64,000 bases of DNA from Adlercreutzia murintestinalis (GCF_943192905.1 NZ_CALPCC010000004.1:51705-115704); one strand, 5' to 3'; numbered from the stretch's first letter, positions 37,901 through 47,839 are shown. Numbers and translations: made by a program. The notes: generated by a model from the letters alone, not told the origin.

Positions 37901-39274
37901 ATGATGCGACGCATCGAATTGAAGCCATGCGAGCCGTTCCAGAGCTCGTTCATCGATCGCACGGGCGCCTTTAACGCGCAGGCGCTCACCGCCGCCACGC
38001 AGATCGTGGAGGACGTGCGCACGAGGGGAGATGCTGCGCTGATCGCATTGACGGAGCGCTTCGACGGGGTAGTGGTAGATGCGCTGCGCGTTCCGCAGGC
38101 GCAGCTCGACGAAGCGGCGGCGAAGATCGATCCGGCCACGTTGGCGGCGCTTCAGCACGCTGCATGGCAGATTCGCGATTTTCACGAGCGCCAGCTCCAG
38201 CAGAGCTGGGTATATGCGCGCGAGGATGGCGCGGTGGTGGGTGCAAAGGTGACCCCGCTCGATTCGGTGGGCATCTATGTGCCCGGCGGGCGTGCGCTCT
38301 ATCCGTCCACGGTGCTCATGAACGCGCTGCCCGCAAGCGTTGCCGGTGTGGAGCGCATCGTGTGCGTGACGCCGCCTGGGAAAGACGGCCAGGTGGATGC
38401 GGCTCTTCTGGCAGCTGCGAAGATAGCGGGCGTGACCGAGGTGTACACGGTGGGTGGGGCGCAGGCCATTGCCGCGCTCGCGTACGGCACCGAGACGATC
38501 AGCCCCGTGTGCAAGATCACCGGACCGGGCAATGCGTACGTGGCGGCCGCGAAGAAGATCGTGTCGGGCGATGTGGGCATCGACATGATCGCGGGGCCCT
38601 CCGAGGTCTGCGTGGTGGCCGATGGTACTGCTGAGCCTGCGCTGGTGGCTATCGACCTCATGGCGCAAGCCGAGCACGACCCGCTGGCCGCCTGCTACCT
38701 GATCTGCGAGGACGCCGAGTATGCCGATGAGGTGGAGCAAGCCATCGAGGAGCGGCTGGCGCATTCTCCGCGCGCGGAGATCACGCGTCGCTCGCTTGAG
38801 GATCATGGCCTGATCGTCATCGTGTGCGACATGGATCAGGCGATTCAGGCAGTGAACGTCATCGCACCTGAGCATCTGGAAATGCACGTGCGCCACGCCA
38901 TGGACTATCTGGGCCAGATCACAAACGCAGGCGCTATCTTTTTGGGCGCATGGACGCCGGAGGCGGTGGGCGATTATGTGGCGGGCCCGAACCACACGCT
39001 GCCAACAGGGGGCACGGCGCGCTATGCGAGCCCGCTTTCGGTGGACGAGTTCGTGAAGAAGAGCTCCATCATCCAGTACTCGCCCCGCGCGCTGGCAAAC
39101 GATGCGAAGCATATCATGCAGATCGCCTTGCACGAGGGGCTCTGGGCGCACGCGCAGTCAGTGGCGCTGCGCATGGATGGGGTAGCAGGCGCCATCGGGG
39201 AACATGCCTCGCATGCCTGTGAAAGCGCTGGTGGGTCTGCTGTGGGCGTTCCTGCGCACGGGGTTGATGCGTGA
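37901..39274 (+). CDS. hisD: Histidinol dehydrogenase
   Basis: A 457-aa zinc- and NAD-dependent enzyme for the last two oxidations of histidine synthesis. Visible motifs are YVPGGRALYPSTVLMNALPA, KITGPGNAYVAAAKK, GPSEVCVVAD and the catalytic LMAQAEHDP. Start at the first of two tandem ATGs after TAAGGAGCACGCA; the frame is open upstream but only this start has a site. It overlaps hisC at its stop. Confidence 0.95.
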   Translation: MMRRIELKPCEPFQSSFIDRTGAFNAQALTAATQIVEDVRTRGDAALIALTERFDGVVVDALRVPQAQLDEAAAKIDPATLAALQHAAWQIRDFHERQLQQSWVYAREDGAVVGAKVTPLDSVGIYVPGGRALYPSTVLMNALPASVAGVERIVCVTPPGKDGQVDAALLAAAKIAGVTEVYTVGGAQAIAALAYGTETISPVCKITGPGNAYVAAAKKIVSGDVGIDMIAGPSEVCVVADGTAEPALVAIDLMAQAEHDPLAACYLICEDAEYADEVEQAIEERLAHSPRAEITRRSLEDHGLIVIVCDMDQAIQAVNVIAPEHLEMHVRHAMDYLGQITNAGAIFLGAWTPEAVGDYVAGPNHTLPTGGTARYASPLSVDEFVKKSSIIQYSPRALANDAKHIMQIALHEGLWAHAQSVALRMDGVAGAIGEHASHACESAGGSAVGVPAHGVDA

Positions 39275-40389
39275 TGGATCGCGTGGTTGCCGCAGCGCCA
39301 CAGCTTGCGAACATCGTTCCGTACGATCCGAAATACCTGCCTGCACAAGCGTATCTTTCGGCGAATGAGAATCCGCGCGATGTTGACGGCGACATTCGTG
39401 CGCAGATCGAAGAAGAAGTGCGCGCGGTGGCGCTCAACCGCTACCCTGACCCGCTCGCGAACGATCTGCGCGATCTGATAGCGCATGCCAACGGGCTTGA
39501 CCGCGATTGGGTGCTGGTGGGCAACGGGGGAGATGAACTGCTCTTCGACACGGCGCTCGCTTGGGGCGGCCCGGGGCGCACGTTCTTGAACATGCCGCCC
39601 ACGTTCAGCGTGTATGCAGCGAATGCGCGTTTGACCAACACGCCCATCATGGACATTCCGCGCACGCATGGTTTCGCCATTGACGAGCAGCGTGTGTTGG
39701 AAGCGCTGGCTGATCCCGACAACAACATCACCTTCACCATCGTGGCGAGCCCCAACAATCCAACGGGTCTCATGGCGCCACCGGAGTTCCTCGAGCGCGT
39801 GCTTGCCGCCACCGATGCGCTCGTCATGGTGGACGAGGCGTACTTCGAGTTCAGCCGTCAGACCATGCGACCGCATCTGGAGCAGCACAAGAACCTGGTC
39901 ATCTTGCGAACGTTCAGCAAAGCGTTCAGCTTGGCCGGTGTGCGCATCGGCTATATTCTGGCGCACCCTGAGGTGATCCGCGAGTATCTGAAGGTACGTC
40001 AGCCCTATTCGGTGGACGCGGTCAGCCAAGCCATCGCGCGCGTGGTGTTTCGTAATCGCAGCGCGTTCGAGCCGCGCATTCAGGAGATCATCTCCGAGCG
40101 GGGCCGCCTGACCGAGGCGCTGCGCACGCTTCCTGGCGTCATACCGCATCCCAGCGAGAGCAACTGGGTGCTCTTCGAGGTACCCGACGCACCACAGGCA
40201 TGGCGCTTTCTGTATGACCGCGGCATTCTCGTGCGCGATTTCAGCACCGCGCCCGGCCTGGAGGGCACGCTCCGCGTTACCGTGGGCACGCCGGCGCAAA
40301 ACGATGCGTTCTTGTCGGCGCTGCGGACCTTCGTGCTCGATCCTGACGATAGGTTCCGTTCTGAGAAAGGAAGTGGCAACCATGCGTGA
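39274..40389 (+). CDS. hisC: Histidinol-phosphate aminotransferase
   Basis: A 371-aa class I/II PLP aminotransferase converting imidazole acetol-phosphate to histidinol phosphate. The PLP lysine is in LRTFSKAFSLAGVRIGY. ANENPRD, VGNGGDELL and SPNNPTG are also conserved. The ATG at 39274 overlaps the last base of the hisD stop; a GTG at 39271 is equally possible. Its end overlaps hisB by 8 bp. Confidence 0.93.
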   Translation: MDRVVAAAPQLANIVPYDPKYLPAQAYLSANENPRDVDGDIRAQIEEEVRAVALNRYPDPLANDLRDLIAHANGLDRDWVLVGNGGDELLFDTALAWGGPGRTFLNMPPTFSVYAANARLTNTPIMDIPRTHGFAIDEQRVLEALADPDNNITFTIVASPNNPTGLMAPPEFLERVLAATDALVMVDEAYFEFSRQTMRPHLEQHKNLVILRTFSKAFSLAGVRIGYILAHPEVIREYLKVRQPYSVDAVSQAIARVVFRNRSAFEPRIQEIISERGRLTEALRTLPGVIPHPSESNWVLFEVPDAPQAWRFLYDRGILVRDFSTAPGLEGTLRVTVGTPAQNDAFLSALRTFVLDPDDRFRSEKGSGNHA

Positions 40390-40969
40390 AGCGACCGTTC
40401 ATCGGGCCACGCGCGAGACTGACATTGTGGTCACCATCGACCTCGATGGCACGGGCAACGCCGATATCAGCACGGGCGTGCCGTTCTTCGATCATATGCT
40501 GGATGCGTTCTGTCGCCACGGCTTGTTCGATCTGACGGTGCAGGCGCAAGGCGATTTGGACGTGGATGCGCACCACACGGTAGAGGATGTGGGCATCGTG
40601 CTCGGGCAGGCCATCTGCCAAGCGCTTGGCGACATGCGCGGCATCACGCGCTTCGCGAGCCCCGCGGTGCCCATGGATGAAGCGCTGGTCATGGCGGCTA
40701 TTGATATTTCCGGCCGCGGTGCGCTGTACTGGCGCATGGATATCCCCATCGAGGCCATCGCAACCTTCGACACGCAACTAGCAAAGGAGTTCTTCGTGGC
40801 GCTCGCGACCAACGCGCGCATGACGCTGCATCTTGAGCAGTTTGAAGGCGAGAACGCCCATCACCTGATCGAAGCGGCGTTCAAGGCGTGCGGGCGTGCG
40901 CTTTGCCAGGCGGTGGCCATCGATCCGCGCAATGCAGGGAATCTGCCCACCACGAAAGGGAAGCTATGA
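40382..40969 (+). CDS. hisB: Imidazoleglycerol-phosphate dehydratase
   Basis: A 195-aa manganese-dependent dehydratase. Both metal-binding histidine motifs are visible: FFDHMLDAFCRHG and DAHHTVEDVGI, with the second pair near residue 150-175. It is monofunctional, without the phosphatase domain found in enterobacterial HisB, so histidinol-phosphate phosphatase must be encoded elsewhere. The ATG at 40382 follows GAAAGGAAGTGG. Confidence 0.95.
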   Translation: MREATVHRATRETDIVVTIDLDGTGNADISTGVPFFDHMLDAFCRHGLFDLTVQAQGDLDVDAHHTVEDVGIVLGQAICQALGDMRGITRFASPAVPMDEALVMAAIDISGRGALYWRMDIPIEAIATFDTQLAKEFFVALATNARMTLHLEQFEGENAHHLIEAAFKACGRALCQAVAIDPRNAGNLPTTKGKL

Positions 40970-41030
40970 TCGGCGCCGCGCTTCGGAAGGAAAGCCCGCG
41001 CGGGCGCAGCCGCTGTTTCGAAAGGGCGCT

Positions 41031-41789
41031 ATGATCGTCGTCGTTGACTATCAGAAGGGCAACATTCGCTCGGTGGCGCGGGGGCTGGAAGCTGCGGGTG
41101 CTCAGGTGGTGGTGTCGCAAGATGCGGAGGTCATCGCGCACGCCGATGCGGTGGTGCTGCCCGGCGTGGGTGCCTTTGCGGATGCGATGCGCACCATGGA
41201 AGAGCTTGGTCAAGACGAAGCGGTGCGCGCAGCGATCGAGCGCGGAGCTCCGTTCCTCGGCATCTGCTTGGGCATGCATCTGATGTTCGAAGCAGGCGAA
41301 GAGCATGCCGAAGGCGATGGGCCCACGCCTGGCCTTGGTCTCATTCCCGGCGTTGTCTGTCGCATGTCCCGCACCGATGCGGAAGGTATCCCCTACAAGA
41401 TCCCGCATGTCGGCTGGAACGCGGTGAATTCCGTTCCAACAAGCGGCGGGGGCTGTGCTCACAAAGCGAGTTCCGCACGAGCCGGAACGTCCAGTGGACG
41501 TTCCGTGCGAGCAGGACTGTCTGAGCGACTGAGCATTGCCCCCGCCGCTATGGGCGATGCTCCGCAGTCGCTCTTCGAGGGCATCCCCTCCGGCGAGCAC
41601 TTCTACTTCACGCATAGCTACATCGCGCCGGAGAGCGATGCGACCATCGCAACGACCACGCATTCCGTCACATTTCCCTGCGCCGTGCGCCACGGTGCGG
41701 CATTCGGCGTACAATTCCATCCGGAGAAAAGTTCGGATGCAGGTCAGCGACTTCTCGCTAACTTCGTCCGTTTCGCGAGAAAGGCGTAG
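41031..41789 (+). CDS. hisH: Imidazole glycerol phosphate synthase subunit HisH with in-frame repeat insertion
   Basis: A 252-aa glutamine amidotransferase that supplies ammonia to HisF. The Cys-His-Glu triad is intact: GICLGMH, then FGVQFHPEKSS. Usual HisH proteins are near 200 aa. The extra residues, about 138-173, lie between PHVGWNAVNS and SLFEGIPSGEHFYFTHSY. They are encoded exactly by the 108-bp palindromic element (41442-41549), which adds 36 codons without a stop. The inserted peptide is Ala/Ser/Gly/Arg-rich and probably a surface loop, because the flanking conserved blocks are preserved. Start ATG 41031, after AAAGGGCGCT. Confidence 0.93.
   Translation: MIVVVDYQKGNIRSVARGLEAAGAQVVVSQDAEVIAHADAVVLPGVGAFADAMRTMEELGQDEAVRAAIERGAPFLGICLGMHLMFEAGEEHAEGDGPTPGLGLIPGVVCRMSRTDAEGIPYKIPHVGWNAVNSVPTSGGGCAHKASSARAGTSSGRSVRAGLSERLSIAPAAMGDAPQSLFEGIPSGEHFYFTHSYIAPESDATIATTTHSVTFPCAVRHGAAFGVQFHPEKSSDAGQRLLANFVRFARKA
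41442..41549 (-). repeat. 108-bp palindromic repeat element, copy B (inside hisH)
   Basis: Perfect 12-bp terminal inverted repeats AGCGGCGGGGGC / GCCCCCGCCGCT enclose a central hairpin (GGAACGTCC / GGACGTTCC). It is the same element as 34220-34327, inverted. The central stem differs in sequence between copies but stays paired. Its length, a multiple of three, keeps hisH open. Confidence 0.88.
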
Positions 41790-41792
41790 AGC

Positions 41793-42578
41793 ATGTATCT
41801 GCTTCCTGCGATCGACATCCTTGACGGCAAAGCGGTGCGCCTTGAGCGTGGCGATTATGCGAAGGTGACGGTGTATCACGATGATCCGGCGCTGCAAGCG
41901 CAGCTGTTCGAAGAGGATGGCGCCGACTGGGTGCATGTGGTCGATCTGGACGGTGCGCGCACTGGCGAGCCGCAAAACATCGCGGTCATCGAGCGCATAT
42001 TGCAGCGCACCAAGCTCAAGGTTGAGGTTGGCGGGGGCGTGCGCACGCTGGATACGTGTCGTCGGCTGGCTGATGCGGGCGTGGCGCGTATGGTGCTCGG
42101 CACTGCGCTCGTGAAAGACCCCGATATGGCGCAGGCGGCGCGCGAGGAATTCGGGCCCGATATGCTTTCCGCGGGCATCGATGCTGACCGGCATGATGTG
42201 AAGGTGGAAGGTTGGGTGCAAGGTGCGGGCGTTGACGCATTGCAGCTGGCCGCCACCATGCGCGATTTCGGGTTCGAGCACATGATGTACACCGACATCG
42301 CGCGTGATGGCATGCGCACGGGCATTTCGGCGGCGGCCTACGTGGAGATGGCGCAGGCGTTCGGCAACCCGGTCATCGCCAGCGGAGGCATTGCCATGCT
42401 GGCCGATATCACGGAGCTCGCGCGCGTCTCAGACGATATCGAGGGCATCATCGTGGGCCGTGCCATCTACGAGGGCGCGTTCAGCGTGAAGGACGCCGTG
42501 GCAGCGTGCGCAGGTACGCTGCGCGCTGATGCGGATTTTTTGCAAGACCTGGAAACGCCGATCGAGATCGATTCGTAA
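41793..42578 (+). CDS. hisA: ProFAR isomerase (phosphoribosylformimino-AICAR-phosphate isomerase)
   Basis: A 261-aa TIM-barrel isomerase of histidine synthesis. It shows LLPAIDILDGKAVRLERG with the catalytic Asp, VVDLDGARTG, VEVGGGVRTLDT, and the second Asp region YTDIARDGMRTG. The ATG lies 4 bp after the hisH stop. Regular length. Confidence 0.95.
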   Translation: MYLLPAIDILDGKAVRLERGDYAKVTVYHDDPALQAQLFEEDGADWVHVVDLDGARTGEPQNIAVIERILQRTKLKVEVGGGVRTLDTCRRLADAGVARMVLGTALVKDPDMAQAAREEFGPDMLSAGIDADRHDVKVEGWVQGAGVDALQLAATMRDFGFEHMMYTDIARDGMRTGISAAAYVEMAQAFGNPVIASGGIAMLADITELARVSDDIEGIIVGRAIYEGAFSVKDAVAACAGTLRADADFLQDLETPIEIDS

Positions 42579-42645
42579 GGAAGAGATGCATGATGGGTAG
42601 CGCCAGCGAGCAGAACCTTTGGCACTCGCACGTGAGGGCGGCGGT

Positions 42646-43410
42646 ATGCTGACGAAGCGCGTCATACCTTGCATGGATGTGCGCGATGGGCGCGTGGTGA
42701 AGGGCGTGAACTTCGTGAACCTGCGCGACGCGGGCGATCCTATCGAATTGGCGCAGCGCTACGATGAAGAGCGCGCCGACGAGGTCGTCTTTTTGGACAT
42801 CACCGCAACGAGCGACGACCGTGCGACCACTGTTGAGCTGGCCAGTCGTGCCTCGGAGTGTTTGCGGCTGCCCTATACGGTGGGTGGTGGCTTTCGCAGC
42901 GTTGCCGACATTCGACGCATGATAGCGGCGGGGGCGGACAAGGTCTCCGTCAATTCCGCGGCGGTGAAGGACCCATCGCTCATCACGCAGGCGGCACGCG
43001 CGTTCGGCACGCAGGCGGTCATCGTGGCCATCGATGCGAAGCGGGTTGCTGGTGCGCGCGATGCGTGGGAGGTCTACGTGTCGGGCGGTCGGAGCGCTAC
43101 CGGGATAGATGCGGTTGCCTGGGCGCGCGAGGCGGCGCGGCGCGGCGCGGGAGAGGTCTTGCTGACCAGCATGGACCGCGACGGCAGCCGCGAGGGTTTC
43201 GATTGCGCGTTGACCCGCGCAGTGGCGCGTGCGGTCGACATTCCGGTCATCGCCAGCGGTGGCGTGGGACGCCTTGAGCATTTCGCGCAGGGTATTCTGG
43301 AGGGTGAGGCCGACGCGGTGTTGGCTGCCAGCGTGTTCCACTTCGGTGAATTGACCATTCGAGAGGTGAAAGAGGACATGGCCCGCCACGGCATTCCCGT
43401 TCGCCTCTAA
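42646..43410 (+). CDS. hisF: Imidazole glycerol phosphate synthase subunit HisF
   Basis: A 254-aa TIM-barrel cyclase that works with HisH. Catalytic aspartates sit in [15 protein letters not shown] and VAIDAKR. Also [24 protein letters not shown] and [11 protein letters not shown]. The ATG at 42646 gives the standard MLTKRVIPC start after GAGGGCGGCGG. The 67-bp gap from hisA has no feature. Confidence 0.95.
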   Translation: MLTKRVIPCMDVRDGRVVKGVNFVNLRDAGDPIELAQRYDEERADEVVFLDITATSDDRATTVELASRASECLRLPYTVGGGFRSVADIRRMIAAGADKVSVNSAAVKDPSLITQAARAFGTQAVIVAIDAKRVAGARDAWEVYVSGGRSATGIDAVAWAREAARRGAGEVLLTSMDRDGSREGFDCALTRAVARAVDIPVIASGGVGRLEHFAQGILEGEADAVLAASVFHFGELTIREVKEDMARHGIPVRL

Positions 43411-43425
43411 GGGAAGGAGGGCATC

Positions 43426-44544
43426 GTGCTCGAAAAGGACCGTCGGATCGCTTCCGCACTGCGGGCGGTATGCGCCTTTGCTCTGACAGGCGCGCTCGTG
43501 CTGAGCACGGGGTGCGCGGGCGTCGTTGCTGCTTCACCTGCCGAAACGGCGGCACAGACTGCGACCAGCCAAGCACCCTCTGCCGACCTGCGCTCTCTGC
43601 AAGAGCATGCCTTCGCAGAGACGACGCGCGTCGAGGACATCACCGATCAGGTTGCTTCTCTGGCAGATGTTGGCGCATACGCAGGTGAGCCGGGCGTCTA
43701 CTTGAACAACAATAACCCTGTTTTCTCAGATGACGACCTGGCGCAGCCCTACGGCACCGAAGCGTACGGCGAGCTCGATCGTTTAGGCCGTTGCACCGGC
43801 GCGTTCGCGGTTGCTGGTCCTGAGACCGAGCCCACGCAGAAGCGGGGAAGCATCTCGGGCATCCATCCGAGCGGCTGGCAGCAGGCGGCCTATCCCGATC
43901 TGGGTCTTGACCATCTGTACGAGCGCAGTCATTTGATCGCCCATTGTCTGACGGCTGAGGATGCCAACGAGCGCAATCTGATGACGGGCACGGGCTATAT
44001 GAACCAAGGCGTCATGCAGACGCTCGAGCAGAAGATGGACCGCTACATCGATGCCACCGATGGTCATCTGCTCGTGCAGGTCACGCCGGTATTCCACGGA
44101 GACGAACTGGTTGCCCGCGGTGTTCAGATGCAGGGGTATTCCCTCGAGGACGCAGGAGCATCCATCTGCTTCAACGTCTACCTTCATAATGTGCAGCCTG
44201 GTGTGTCCATAGACTATGCAACGGGATCAAGCGCGCCTGAGCAAGAAGCGGCATCGTTGGCCAGTACGGACCCCGCGCCCGCCGAAGCCGCAGACGAGGC
44301 AGCGACGGCCGCAGTGGCTCAGCAGGCGCCCGCGCATCATCAGGAAACCGCTCATCATGAAGAGGCAGCCGCTCATCATGAGCAAGCGTGCTCGTACGTG
44401 CTGAACACCAATACGCATAAATTCCACTACGCGAGCTGCTCTTCGGTCCATCGCATGAAGGACAAGAACAAGAGCTATGTGGAAACGACGCGCAGCGAGG
44501 TCATAGCGGCTGGCTATACGCCTTGCGGCAACTGCTGTCCGTAG
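43426..44544 (+). CDS. Lipoprotein DNA/RNA non-specific endonuclease with C-terminal Cys-rich domain
   Basis: A 372-aa exported protein. A lipobox LSTGC puts the lipidated cysteine at residue 30. Residues 100-265 match the EndA/NucA-type ββα-metal nucleases ([13 protein letters not shown], the ERSHLIAH catalytic region, [16 protein letters not shown]). A His/Glu/Ala-rich linker follows. The last 45 residues form a small domain with paired cysteines ([13 protein letters not shown] and PCGNCCP), common at the ends of exported bacterial nucleases and probably a metal or wall-binding module. The GTG start has AAGGAGGG. It lies inside the his operon, 15 bp after hisF, though it has no known link to histidine. 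DNA uptake or nutrient scavenging is possible. Confidence 0.85.
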   Translation: MLEKDRRIASALRAVCAFALTGALVLSTGCAGVVAASPAETAAQTATSQAPSADLRSLQEHAFAETTRVEDITDQVASLADVGAYAGEPGVYLNNNNPVFSDDDLAQPYGTEAYGELDRLGRCTGAFAVAGPETEPTQKRGSISGIHPSGWQQAAYPDLGLDHLYERSHLIAHCLTAEDANERNLMTGTGYMNQGVMQTLEQKMDRYIDATDGHLLVQVTPVFHGDELVARGVQMQGYSLEDAGASICFNVYLHNVQPGVSIDYATGSSAPEQEAASLASTDPAPAEAADEAATAAVAQQAPAHHQETAHHEEAAAHHEQACSYVLNTNTHKFHYASCSSVHRMKDKNKSYVETTRSEVIAAGYTPCGNCCP

Positions 44545-44563
44545 CGTGGGGGAAGGCGAGCAG

Positions 44564-44893
44564 GTGAACGATCTCAGCTTGACGTATAACGAGCACGGCC
44601 TGATCCCCTGTATCGTGCAGGATGCCGATACGCGCGAAGTGCTCATGATGGCCTGGATGAACGCGGAGGCGCTTGACCGTACGCTCGAGAGCGCGCAGAT
44701 GTGGTTCTGGTCGCGCAGCCGCCAAGAGCTCTGGCATAAGGGTGCCACCAGCGGTAACGTGCAGCACCTGACAGAGCTGCGCTACGATTGCGATGCGGAT
44801 GCGCTGCTCGCACTCGTTCATCCGGCGGGGCCTGCGTGCCACACCGGTCAGCGCACATGCTTTTATCGCGTTCTTGCTGACGAGAGGTCATGA
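44564..44893 (+). CDS. hisI: Phosphoribosyl-AMP cyclohydrolase
   Basis: A 109-aa monofunctional HisI. Zinc ligands are visible in YDCDADALL and the following [15 protein letters not shown]. The [16 protein letters not shown] segment is typical. It is not fused to HisE, and no hisE is in this window, so the pyrophosphohydrolase must be elsewhere. The GTG at 44564 has GGAAGGCGAGC upstream; an in-frame GTG at 44546 does not. It is the last recognisable his gene here. Confidence 0.92.
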   Translation: MNDLSLTYNEHGLIPCIVQDADTREVLMMAWMNAEALDRTLESAQMWFWSRSRQELWHKGATSGNVQHLTELRYDCDADALLALVHPAGPACHTGQRTCFYRVLADERS

Positions 44894-44919
44894 ACGGTGC
44901 GGAAAGCATCGGCTTTACA

Positions 44920-44947
44920 TTGCATGCGCTCGGGATTAGTGTAGAAT
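44920..44947 (+). promoter_or_regulatory. Candidate ftsZ promoter
   Basis: TTGCAT (44920-44925) and TAGAAT (44942-44947) at 16-bp spacing lie about 85 bp before the ftsZ start, in the gap after hisI. Confidence 0.45.
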
Positions 44948-45033
44948 TGCCTATTACGTATGCCTAGCGCACAGGGCGCAGGCGAACAACATGAAAACGC
45001 AGCACGCAAACGCAGCAGCTTGGAGGAAGTCAC

Positions 45034-46164
45034 ATGCCGAACTACACAAGCGATCATCTGGCGGTCATCAAGGTGGTAGGCGTCGGCGGCGCCGGCACGA
45101 ACGCGGTCAACAGGATGGTCGAGAGCGGGGTGCGCGGCGTTGAGTTCATCGCGGTGAACACCGACCGCCAGGCTTTGCTGATGTCAGACGCCGACAAAAC
45201 CATCCATATCGGAGAAGAGCTCACGCGCGGTTTGGGTGCGGGCGCTAACCCTGAGGTGGGTTGTCAAGCTGCCGAAGAGAGTCGTGCTGAGATCCGTGAA
45301 GCGCTGGCCGAGGCCGATATGGTGTTCGTTACGGCGGGTGAGGGCGGCGGCACGGGTACGGGCGCTGCCCCTATCGTGGCCGAGATCGCGCGCGAAGAGA
45401 TCGGCGCGCTCACGGTGGGCATCGTCACCAAGCCGTTCGGCTTCGAGGGGCGTCTGCGTCGCAACCAGGCCGAGCAAGGCATCGACCTGTTGGGTGGCAA
45501 GGTGGACACTCTCATCATCATTCCCAACGATCGCTTGCTCGAGATCGTGGATAAGAAGACCTCCATGGTCGACGCGTTCCGCATCGCAGACGATACGCTT
45601 CGTCAGGGCATCCAGGGCGTGACCGACCTCATCACCATTCCGGGCCTCATCAACCTTGACTTCGCCGACATCCGTACCGTCATGAAGGATGCGGGCACGG
45701 CCATGATGGGCATCGGTTTGGCATCGGGCGAGAACCGCGCGTTGGAAGCGGCTCAGCAAGCCACCAACTCGAGCCTGCTCGAGGCTTCCATCCAGGGTGC
45801 CTCGCGCGTGCTGTTCTCCATTGCGGGCGGCATGGACCTCACGCTCACCGAGGTGAGCGATGCGGCGCGCACCATCGAGATGTGCGCCGACGAGAACGCC
45901 AATATCATCTACGGCCAGATCATCGACCCCGAGATGAACGACGCGGTGCGTATCACCGTCATCGCCACCGGTTTCAAGAGCTCGCCTTCGCAGTCAGCTA
46001 TGGATTTCTCGGCGCGTCCGGCTATGCAGGACATGTTCAGCTCCACCGAGCCGCCAGCCGCTTCGGCCTATGAGCAGCCGCAACTCTCGCAGACCTCATA
46101 CGGTCGCAGCAATGGCAGCTTCGCTGACGACGACTACATCCCAGATTTCCTGCGTCGCTCGTAG
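45034..46164 (+). CDS. ftsZ: Cell division GTPase FtsZ
   Basis: A 376-aa tubulin homologue that forms the division ring. It has [16 protein letters not shown], the GTP-binding signature [13 protein letters not shown], and NLDFADI. A short linker leads to the conserved C-terminal peptide [12 protein letters not shown] that binds SepF and other partners. The ATG at 45034 follows TTGGAGGAAGTC. It heads a cluster of division genes. Confidence 0.97.
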   Translation: MPNYTSDHLAVIKVVGVGGAGTNAVNRMVESGVRGVEFIAVNTDRQALLMSDADKTIHIGEELTRGLGAGANPEVGCQAAEESRAEIREALAEADMVFVTAGEGGGTGTGAAPIVAEIAREEIGALTVGIVTKPFGFEGRLRRNQAEQGIDLLGGKVDTLIIIPNDRLLEIVDKKTSMVDAFRIADDTLRQGIQGVTDLITIPGLINLDFADIRTVMKDAGTAMMGIGLASGENRALEAAQQATNSSLLEASIQGASRVLFSIAGGMDLTLTEVSDAARTIEMCADENANIIYGQIIDPEMNDAVRITVIATGFKSSPSQSAMDFSARPAMQDMFSSTEPPAASAYEQPQLSQTSYGRSNGSFADDDYIPDFLRRS

Positions 46165-46188
46165 CGCGCGCTCACACGGCAGAGCCGC

Positions 46189-47061
46189 ATGCATACCGTT
46201 TGTGATGCCATGTATCTTCCGATGCCCCAGCTTGTCTCTCGCACAGCTGAGGGCATCTCTTTTTTGACCGACGACGCGCTGTATGCGGCATGCGGCGTGC
46301 GCATCGCGTTTACCGGGCGGGCAGGTGGCGTGAGCGAAGGTGCGTTCTCGTCGCTGAACCTGGGAGATCATGTGGGTGATGATCCGTGTGCGGTCGTGCA
46401 GAATCGCACACGGCTCCTGCAGGCGCTCCATGCCGACGCTGCGCAGCTGATCACGCTCAATCAGGTGCATGGCGACACGGTGCTCGTGGTGGAGGATGCG
46501 TCATCTGATGAGTTCTCCGCTGTGCGCGCGCAAGCGCGCTCCGGTGCTGATGCCATAGTGGTTGGCGCGTGCGAGGTGGCGCCCGTGCTCTGCTTCGCGG
46601 ATTGCGTGCCGGTCATCATCGTCTCTCCATGTGGTGCCTTCGCGGTTGCGCATGCCGGGTGGCGGGGGGTCATGGCGGGCACCGCGCGCGCAGCGCTGCA
46701 TCAGCTGGCATCGCTCGACGTTCGACGTGGCGTGGCACCGTCCGTGCGCGAAGCAGCTGCCACCTTCAATGCGTACATTGGGCCGCATATCGGTGCGTGC
46801 TGCTTCCAGACAGGCCACGATGTGCGCCTTCGCTTCGCCGAGCGCTTCGGAAACGATGTGCTGACAGGAGACGATCGCGTCGATCTTGCGGCTGCTTTGC
46901 GTATAGATTTGGAAGCAGAAGGTGTGAGCGCGGAGCGGATCGCGCAAAGCGATCGGTGCACCGTGTGCAACGCGCAGGAGTATTTCTCGTATCGAGCGTC
47001 GGGCGGTACGTGCGGCAGGCATGGTGCTGCGGCGGTCAGGAGGTGTGCGCCATGTCCATAG
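46189..47061 (+). CDS. pgeF: Peptidoglycan editing factor PgeF (YfiH/DUF152 family)
   Basis: A 290-aa laccase-domain protein of the YfiH family. Metal-site histidines and cysteine lie in LNQVHGD, LCFADCVPVIIV and VAHAGWRGVMAGT, followed by NAYIGPHIGACCF. In E. coli PgeF removes non-canonical amino acids from peptidoglycan precursors; older names call the family polyphenol oxidase. The start is uncertain between 46189 and an in-frame ATG at 46210, neither with a good site. It overlaps the next gene by 10 bp. Confidence 0.9.
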   Translation: MHTVCDAMYLPMPQLVSRTAEGISFLTDDALYAACGVRIAFTGRAGGVSEGAFSSLNLGDHVGDDPCAVVQNRTRLLQALHADAAQLITLNQVHGDTVLVVEDASSDEFSAVRAQARSGADAIVVGACEVAPVLCFADCVPVIIVSPCGAFAVAHAGWRGVMAGTARAALHQLASLDVRRGVAPSVREAAATFNAYIGPHIGACCFQTGHDVRLRFAERFGNDVLTGDDRVDLAAALRIDLEAEGVSAERIAQSDRCTVCNAQEYFSYRASGGTCGRHGAAAVRRCAPCP

Positions 47062-47741
47062 CGGCCCAGTATGCAGAGGTTTCGTCAGAGGTTCGCGACG
47101 AGTGCGAGCTCGTCGGTCGGGCGGTGTCGGAGGTCACGCTGGTTGCGGTGTCGAAGACGGTGGGGCTTGCCGGAGTCGAGCAGGCCATTGCTGCGGGGGC
47201 TACCGATTTCGGCGAGAACCGCCCCGATCAGCTGGTGGCTAAAGCTGAGGCGTTTCCGCAGGTGCGCTGGCATTTTATCGGCAATATCCAAAGCCGCCAG
47301 ATTCCCAAGATCGTGCAACATGCTCACCTGATCCACTCGCTTTTTGAAGAGAGGCATGCTGCCAAGATCGGCGAAGCTGCTGCTGCGCTCGGCAAGGTGC
47401 AAGAGGTGCTTCTTGAAGTGAATGTATCCGGCGAGCAGTCGAAAAGCGGCGTCGATCCCGCGTCGTTGCCAGCGCTCGTGGAGTTTGTGGGCGCGCTGCC
47501 TCAGGTGCGCATACGCGGGCTCATGACCATGGCACCGCAGGGCGACCGGGATGCCGCCCAGCGTGCGTTCGCAGGGTTGCGGCGGTTGGCAGACGAGATA
47601 CGCAGCGGTATGGATGCCGTACAGGCCGCTTCGTTCGATCAGCTTTCCATGGGCATGAGCGAAGATTGGCGCATCGGTATCGAAGAGGGCGCAACCATTG
47701 TCCGCATCGGACGCGCCATATTCAGTGACGATTTCGCGTGA
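47052..47741 (+). CDS. yggS: PLP homeostasis protein YggS family
   Basis: A 229-aa single-domain PLP-binding protein. The PLP lysine is in LVAVSKTVGL. Further family motifs are FGENRPDQLVAK, WHFIGNIQSRQ, RGLMTMAP and SMGMSEDW. It buffers pyridoxal phosphate and is commonly found beside ftsZ and sepF. The ATG overlaps the pgeF end. The longer open frame upstream to 46569 is the shadow of pgeF. Confidence 0.93.
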   Translation: MSIAAQYAEVSSEVRDECELVGRAVSEVTLVAVSKTVGLAGVEQAIAAGATDFGENRPDQLVAKAEAFPQVRWHFIGNIQSRQIPKIVQHAHLIHSLFEERHAAKIGEAAAALGKVQEVLLEVNVSGEQSKSGVDPASLPALVEFVGALPQVRIRGLMTMAPQGDRDAAQRAFAGLRRLADEIRSGMDAVQAASFDQLSMGMSEDWRIGIEEGATIVRIGRAIFSDDFA

Positions 47742-47839
47742 TCTTAGCAAATTGGGCCGTTTTAGGGTTTAATGGTACCTACGTATGCGTAAGACCAGAA
47801 GACGCCGCCACGCGGCGCTGATCTGAGGAGACATGAGTA

